This document shows, one piece after another, positions 15,427-19,406 of a stretch of 19,406 nt of DNA. Source of the DNA: Spirochaetales bacterium (GTDB lineage: Bacteria > Spirochaetota > Spirochaetia > SZUA-6); contig QILZ01000082.1 in assembly GCA_003233545.1 (NCBI GenBank), positions 1-19,406 of the forward strand, read 5' to 3'. Position numbers and translations under genes: made by a program. The notes under the pieces were generated by a model, which made no database searches, was not told the DNA's origin, and worked only from the letters and a program-made list of their open reading frames with translations. Each line of letters begins with the position of its first letter. Position 1 is the first letter of the stretch.

Positions 15427-16452
15427 TCAAAATTCATTAAGTTTTACAGGCCTGCCCAGTTCAGCAGATTTGTCTGCAGCAAAAATGACTTTATGGGTCT
15501 CAAATGCACTTTCAAAGTTGTTTGTTGTTTCGATTCCTTTATCGAGACATTCCGCAAAGTGAGTAAACTGCTCGACATAGGGGTGGTTCAGAACATCACC
15601 GCTGTCGATCAGGTCTACATCAAGCTTAGCCCATCCATTTAGACCTTTTATCTTTTTACTGTGAAAAAGGTCGTTTTTCACCGAACCTTCACTACCGACA
15701 ATATTCATGTTGAATACATAGGGCTGCATACAGTCTGTGTTGGAAGAAACTTTACCTATTGCTCCGTTTTTGAATTTCAGAAGAGTCACAGTGTTAAGAT
15801 CATAATCATAATTCTTATAAACCGGATTAGGATTGGTGTTTCCATAAGTGAAAACTTCTTCAACTTTTTCATCCATAAGATAAAGCAGCATATCAAGAGC
15901 ATGGCAGCCGGCGCGCAGCAGGGAACTTCCACCATTTTTTTTCTCTGATTCCCATTTCTGATTCACATACCAGGGACCTATTCCATGGTAATAATCAACT
16001 TCTCCATTATATATTTCTCCTATTAGCCCCTGGTCTATGATCGATTTTATTGCCTTAGCTGATGATATAAAACGAATCTCAAAACAGATTGAAGTCAGTG
16101 TTCTGTTTTTCCGTACGGTCTTAAGCATTTTAACAGAATCCTTAAAACTGAGGGCAATCGGTTTCTCAAGAATAATATGTTTACCTGCGTTACTTGCAGC
16201 AATAGTCTGCTCATGGTGGAGAAAGGACGGAGTGCAGATATCCACTACATCTATATTTTTATCGGTTAAAAACTTATCGATGTCATTGTAAATTTTTACA
16301 TCAACACCGTATTTTTCCTTAAATTCCATTGAGTTCAGTTGCCTGCCAGAGAGAATTGCATAAGGTTTAAACTGATCTACTTTTTTAAGAGCTTCGAGAT
16401 GTGCCTCAGCCACCCATCCAAATCCGATGATACCAACCTGATACTTACTCAT
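15427..16452 (-). CDS. Gfo/Idh/MocA-family oxidoreductase, second copy
   Basis: A 341-residue sugar oxidoreductase. The nucleotide motif is GIIGFGWVAEAH (about 7-18). EKPIA carries the conserved Lys97, and GCHALDMLLYL supplies the His/Asp block. It differs from the inositol-type copy at 13893-14906, which has HDIDTLHW there, so the two are different subgroups rather than a recent duplication. A longer start (ATG at 16461) is possible, but its AAAGG abuts the codon. The ATG at 16452 has AAAGG at nine bases, begins MSKYQVGIIG as family members do, and overlaps the NagA-like stop (ATGAGTAA). Third gene of a tightly coupled operon after NagB-like and NagA-like genes, so it likely oxidises or epimerises an amino-sugar-related substrate (inference). 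Confidence 0.88.
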   Translation of the reverse strand: MSKYQVGIIGFGWVAEAHLEALKKVDQFKPYAILSGRQLNSMEFKEKYGVDVKIYNDIDKFLTDKNIDVVDICTPSFLHHEQTIAASNAGKHIILEKPIALSFKDSVKMLKTVRKNRTLTSICFEIRFISSAKAIKSIIDQGLIGEIYNGEVDYYHGIGPWYVNQKWESEKKNGGSSLLRAGCHALDMLLYLMDEKVEEVFTYGNTNPNPVYKNYDYDLNTVTLLKFKNGAIGKVSSNTDCMQPYVFNMNIVGSEGSVKNDLFHSKKIKGLNGWAKLDVDLIDSGDVLNHPYVEQFTHFAECLDKGIETTNNFESAFETHKVIFAADKSAELGRPVKLNEF

Positions 16453-17665
16453 CTTCTTCATCCTTTTTAAAAACTGTTTCCCCCTGTAAAAGGGTAAGAA
16501 TTATATCAAAATTATCATTCATTACTGTAACGTCAGCATACTTACCGACTTTAAGGCTCCCTGTTTCTTCTTGAATACCGAGAGTTGTGGCCGGATTAAT
16601 ACTTCCCCACCTAATAGCATCCGGTTTCGAAAGTTCTGCATATTCTGCCAGCCTCCGAAGGGCAACATTCATGGTTACAGCACTGCCGGTTAAGTTGCCG
16701 TGAACGGCAGGATCACTGTCGATCATCCTGAGAACACCATTTTCCACATATACTTTTCTACCATCTTTATATGTAAGAATGGTCCCATCAGGCATACCGG
16801 TGCCAACAAGAGAATCTGTGACAATTATTGTTTTATCTCTAGGCTTTACTTTTGCAATAAATTTAAAAAAAGGTTTTGGAACATGCACAGGACAACCTAT
16901 TAACTCTATACTGACCTGATCAAAATACAGCACCGCAGTTTCCATACCAGGCATCATTACCAGAGCTTCATCAGGATTTTCTTTATAACCCAGTGTCGTA
17001 TCATACATATGAGTAACATGTCTGGCCCCTGCCATTATCGCTCTTTCAGCCTCCTCATAAGTGGCTTCTGTATGACCAAAAACAGGAATAATACCCATTT
17101 TATTAAGCTGCTCAGTCAACCAGAGGGCATTCTCCAGTTCAGGTGCATAGGTTACGGTTTTTACCACATCACCAATCTGAGTGAGTATAGATTCTACATC
17201 CTCTTTATTCGGAACTTTTAGATATTTAGCTGCATGCCCGCCCCTGCACCTTGGGGCAAGCCATGGACCCTCAACATGCACTCCGTGGATAAGGCATCCA
17301 ATCGGGCTTTTCTGTTTAACATTTCGAATAAGCTTTCCTTGTTCAACAATTGATGATATTGGATTTGAGAGCAGAGTTGAAACTACTCTGGTTACACCAT
17401 ACCGTGCATATGCATACAATGCTTTTTCGGTTTCCTCATATGAACTCTCCATAAAGTCAACATCCATTATCCCATGTGTATGCATATCGATAAATCCGGG
17501 GCTGATAACGTTCCCCTGAACGTCAATAATTCGGCCGGCAGACTTAGAAGAAGGACTCCCCTCTCCAATATCGGAAATTCGGCCATCTGCAATTATTATA
17601 TAACCTTTATCTATTGTGCCGGTTTCAGCATATACAATACCGTTCGTTAATATCACATCTTCCAC
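16445..17665 (-). CDS. nagA: N-acetylglucosamine-6-phosphate deacetylase-like amidohydrolase
   Basis: A 406-residue amidohydrolase of the NagA family. DMHTHGIMD (near residue 61) is the strand-1 metal motif, GVHVEGPWLAP carries the metal-binding Glu, GHTEATYEE a metal His, HVTHMYD the next His, and VTDSLVGTGMPDG the catalytic Asp. The C-terminal SINPATTLGI and GSLKVGKYADVTVMN blocks are standard. The usual HLFNAM is replaced by HMYDTT, a change in the substrate pocket, so the acyl sugar may not be plain GlcNAc-6-phosphate. Translation begins at a GTG one base after the NagB-like stop codon, without a good Shine-Dalgarno site, so it depends on coupling. It overlaps the following Gfo/Idh gene. 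Expected reaction: removal of acetate from an N-acetyl amino-sugar phosphate. Confidence 0.85.
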   Translation of the reverse strand: MEDVILTNGIVYAETGTIDKGYIIIADGRISDIGEGSPSSKSAGRIIDVQGNVISPGFIDMHTHGIMDVDFMESSYEETEKALYAYARYGVTRVVSTLLSNPISSIVEQGKLIRNVKQKSPIGCLIHGVHVEGPWLAPRCRGGHAAKYLKVPNKEDVESILTQIGDVVKTVTYAPELENALWLTEQLNKMGIIPVFGHTEATYEEAERAIMAGARHVTHMYDTTLGYKENPDEALVMMPGMETAVLYFDQVSIELIGCPVHVPKPFFKFIAKVKPRDKTIIVTDSLVGTGMPDGTILTYKDGRKVYVENGVLRMIDSDPAVHGNLTGSAVTMNVALRRLAEYAELSKPDAIRWGSINPATTLGIQEETGSLKVGKYADVTVMNDNFDIILTLLQGETVFKKDEEDE

Positions 17666-17666
17666 T

Positions 17667-18629
17667 TCAGTTCACTTCCGGATCGAGCGGGCCGGCAAGG
17701 TCCTTGATAAAAAAGAGTTTTCCGGGATACTGGGGCATTACACTTGACGGCACCCACATATCCGGGCCGTACTTTAATGTAGCCCATAATGCCATGCTTT
17801 GATACATCATATTTCTTGCCGGAAGGTATCCATCCACTCCCCCTATTGTGTAGTCGGCCTGAAGGAAGATACCTGGTCCTATGGTATTGGCCCTTGCAGG
17901 TACTGAAGTTATTTTACCTTTAAAACTTGTAATAGAGTTCTGGATTATTGTCATGGGATGAAGTTTGCCAGCAATGCGATGGGTTGCCTGTTTCCACTCT
18001 TCCATGGAAGGATAGTCAGCTGCAAAGTGAGGTTCCCAGAAGGCAATGTGAAATATCCAGCCAATACCATATATCAACAGAAAGCTGGCGTTGTTACTCT
18101 TTAATTCTCCTATCATTTCCGAATAAAGGGGCAGTTCATTTTTTGTAGCAAAATGGCGCTGTGATTCGGGAACCGTCAATCTGCCGAGACGGCCGTAGAA
18201 TGCCTGTTCCATAGCATTTCTGAATGCTCCCGGATGAGATGGTGGAAGCGTGTTGCCTTCTGAATCGGACCATTCATCCATATTAAATCCGTGAACATGA
18301 CTGCAGTCTATATTCCAGGCATTTAGAAACTCAGCTGCCCATCGGTACATCCCCATAGGACCTGCAGAAAGAATAACAATAATATCACGTCCTTCTTCCC
18401 GGGCAAGTTTAATCCGAAGAGCTATTTCAAGGCCCATGAGTGTATTGAAATCCTCTAGAGTATCAGCCTGAACAGGTTGGAAATCGTCATGCCACCATGG
18501 TTCTTTAATAAATACCTCTTCCGGACGCATGCTGCAGCAGACATCCAATTTTGCAAGATTAAGTTCTTTTGGGTAGAAATTGTCAAACAAAGATCCGTCC
18601 AGAGTGGACAGTAGATTAATCCGATTCAT
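17667..18629 (-). CDS. Divergent glucosamine-6-phosphate deaminase (NagB/RpiA-fold) homologue
   Basis: A 320-residue protein, longer than NagB (about 240-270). It keeps the NagB landmarks: ILSAGPMGMYR for the phosphate loop (normally GxxTGxTPxxxY), FNMDEW with Asp118 matching catalytic Asp72 of E. coli NagB, HPGAFRN, and GIGWIFHIAFWEP. In NagB the last block is GxGxDGHIAFNEP, with Asp141, His143 and Glu148 needed for ring opening and catalysis. Here His194 and Glu199 remain but the Asp is Ile192, and Gly-before-His is Phe193. It may therefore be an altered deaminase/isomerase or a non-deaminating relative. The extra N-terminal 50 residues are also unlike NagB. GGGAG lies seven bases before the ATG. 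First gene of the operon, followed directly by the NagA-like gene. Confidence 0.78.
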   Translation of the reverse strand: MNRINLLSTLDGSLFDNFYPKELNLAKLDVCCSMRPEEVFIKEPWWHDDFQPVQADTLEDFNTLMGLEIALRIKLAREEGRDIIVILSAGPMGMYRWAAEFLNAWNIDCSHVHGFNMDEWSDSEGNTLPPSHPGAFRNAMEQAFYGRLGRLTVPESQRHFATKNELPLYSEMIGELKSNNASFLLIYGIGWIFHIAFWEPHFAADYPSMEEWKQATHRIAGKLHPMTIIQNSITSFKGKITSVPARANTIGPGIFLQADYTIGGVDGYLPARNMMYQSMALWATLKYGPDMWVPSSVMPQYPGKLFFIKDLAGPLDPEVN

Positions 18630-18696
18630 TAGTATGCTCCCTTATTTGCTGTTGCTTTTGATTATATGAACATGATTACTCACTTAACACCTAGTT

Positions 18697-18725
18697 ATTG
18701 TAAATCGGCATTTGAGTTTTGTCAA
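18697..18725 (-). promoter_or_regulatory. Sigma-70 promoter of the NagB-like/NagA-like/Gfo operon
   Basis: On the minus strand TTGACA (18720-18725), a 17-base spacer and TACAAT (18697-18702). The leader is about 60 bases. A small dyad, TAAC-ACCTA-GTTA (18685-18697), overlaps the expected start site and could be an operator. Confidence 0.78.
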
Positions 18726-19136
18726 ACCTTTTGTTGTTATATCAGTAATCTTTCATCGAAAGAATAGTTACAAAAAAAGGTTATCCTTTTGGTTGTTAAC
18801 TTAGAAAAAAGGGATAAAGAAATACCAACGTCAAAACTCCTTTTAAAAGGATGTTTATGAAAAATTAAAGTAAAGTTCAAGTATTTTTTCTGCATTATCT
18901 CTATTTTAATAAACATACCTTCTGCAATATTGTAACTAACCATGAATCCTATCTGTTTATTAAGACTGAAGACCCTTCTTTCCGTAAGTTGCTTGTAGAG
19001 ACTGTGCACCATTAGGATAGAAATTACCAGCGGACACTTCGCTGACATATTAAGAATAACCTCTTTAAAAAACTTTCTTAACTAACCGGCGCTTGAAGAA
19101 TTATTAAGAGAGTATTTTAATCGGAATTAAGTTAAC

Positions 19137-19214
19137 ATGGAAAAATATTTTCTCTCAATTCTTATATTTTTACTTATGCTTTTTTTCTTTTACCCCATTT
19201 TTATCCAATTTTGA
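19137..19214 (+). CDS. Possible 25-residue hydrophobic peptide
   Basis: An ATG frame of 25 codons ending in TGA encodes MEKYFLSILIFLLMLFFFYP and then IFIQF, essentially one membrane-spanning segment with a short charged start. Only a weak GGA lies upstream. The T-rich stretch alone could create this by chance. Listed as a candidate membrane microprotein only. Confidence 0.15.
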   Translation: MEKYFLSILIFLLMLFFFYPIFIQF

Positions 19215-19311
19215 GGAATTACTGTTGTTATTTGTATAAATTATGTTATTATTTACTATCGTTTCGAAAATTATATAGTATAATAAACTACAAAATTAAG
19301 GGAGGAAAGGT

Positions 19312-19406
19312 ATGCCTGAATTTAAAAACTTGTTTAATCCGATTAAGATCGGTTCAATGGAAGTTCCTAACAGAATCTGCCATGTGCCTACCGATGTGAG
19401 TTCATC
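19312..19406 (+). CDS. NADH:flavin oxidoreductase / old yellow enzyme family, N-terminal part (runs off the window)
   Basis: Only 31 codons are present before the window ends. They read MPEFKNLFNPIKIGSMEVPN followed by RICHVPTDVSS. The 'LFxPIKIGSMEVxNRI' opening is the characteristic start of old yellow enzyme/2,4-dienoyl-CoA-reductase-type flavoproteins, where this loop begins the FMN-binding TIM barrel. A strong GGGAGGAAAGG site precedes the ATG. It is divergent from the NagB-like operon. Members reduce activated C=C bonds or demethylate small molecules; the larger forms carry a C-terminal FAD/NAD domain with an iron-sulfur cluster, which cannot be checked here. The family call is good for so short a stretch because the motif is distinctive. 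Confidence 0.72.
   Translation, partial: MPEFKNLFNPIKIGSMEVPNRICHVPTDVSS

Larger units (their letters stand above)
18630..19311. other. AT-rich divergent regulatory region
   Basis: It lies between the NagB-like operon (minus) and the flavin oxidoreductase gene (plus). It contains the minus-strand promoter at 18697-18725, a TATAAT at 19279-19284 that could serve the plus-strand gene but has no clear -35, and a dyad TTATA-TAG-TATAA (19271-19283). A 103-codon minus-strand frame (18737-19048) is open but not recognisable. A 25-codon hydrophobic frame lies at 19137-19214. Confidence 0.5.

Noticed and set aside
18737..19048. 103-codon minus-strand open frame upstream of the NagB-like operon
   Set aside because: It overlaps the AT-rich promoter region (including the -35 side), shows no recognisable motif, and has only a distant AGAGG before its ATG. 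Probably a chance frame, though a decayed gene cannot be excluded.

Overview
The window reads as a bacterial chromosome segment of moderate G+C. Strong Shine-Dalgarno sites and several near-consensus sigma-70 type promoters are visible. There are no rRNA or tRNA genes, no CRISPR array and no intact mobile element. A spirochaete (Spirochaetales-like) host is my best guess. It rests mainly on the tandem cyclic-nucleotide-binding regulator with a TPR-like linker and on the overall gene mix; this is an inference, and an anaerobic Firmicute is not excluded.

Left part (1-8015), ordinary chromosome. A minus-strand pair encodes a thiol-redox relay (membrane-anchored TlpA/ResA-like thioredoxin, then CcdA) under a TTGACA-17-TAGAAT promoter. 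On the plus strand follow a patatin-like phospholipase, a class III aminotransferase with a perfect-consensus promoter overlapping the phospholipase stop codon, a ROK-family regulator 16 bp later, serine hydroxymethyltransferase (glyA), and a two-cNBD Crp/Fnr-like protein closed by a strong bidirectional terminator.

Junction (8016-8617). A decayed transposase N-terminus, still carrying a strong Shine-Dalgarno site, separates the housekeeping half from the accessory half.

Right part (8618-19406), a catabolic region with gene decay. A plus-strand trio encodes a shikimate-dehydrogenase-like protein, a cupin-type phosphoglucose isomerase and a D-2-hydroxyacid dehydrogenase. A converging minus-strand operon encodes a Gfo/Idh/MocA oxidoreductase, a zinc alcohol dehydrogenase, a collapsed FGGY (xylulokinase-like) kinase pseudogene, an UlaG-like metallo-beta-lactamase-fold hydrolase and a 45-codon ORF. 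A second minus-strand operon encodes a divergent NagB homologue, a NagA-like deacetylase and another Gfo/Idh/MocA oxidoreductase. A remnant resembling the start of a uroporphyrinogen-decarboxylase-family gene lies between them, still behind an intact promoter. The window ends in the first codons of an old-yellow-enzyme-type oxidoreductase.

Taken together the right half looks like a locus for an unusual (amino) sugar or cyclic polyol. Oxidation, deacetylation, isomerisation, lactone or ester hydrolysis and 2-hydroxyacid oxidation are all represented. No transporter, and no intact kinase, is visible. The most notable points are the NagB homologue lacking its active-site Asp, the kinase lost between intact genes, and the uncharacterised shikimate-dehydrogenase-like/cupin-isomerase/hydroxyacid-dehydrogenase trio.
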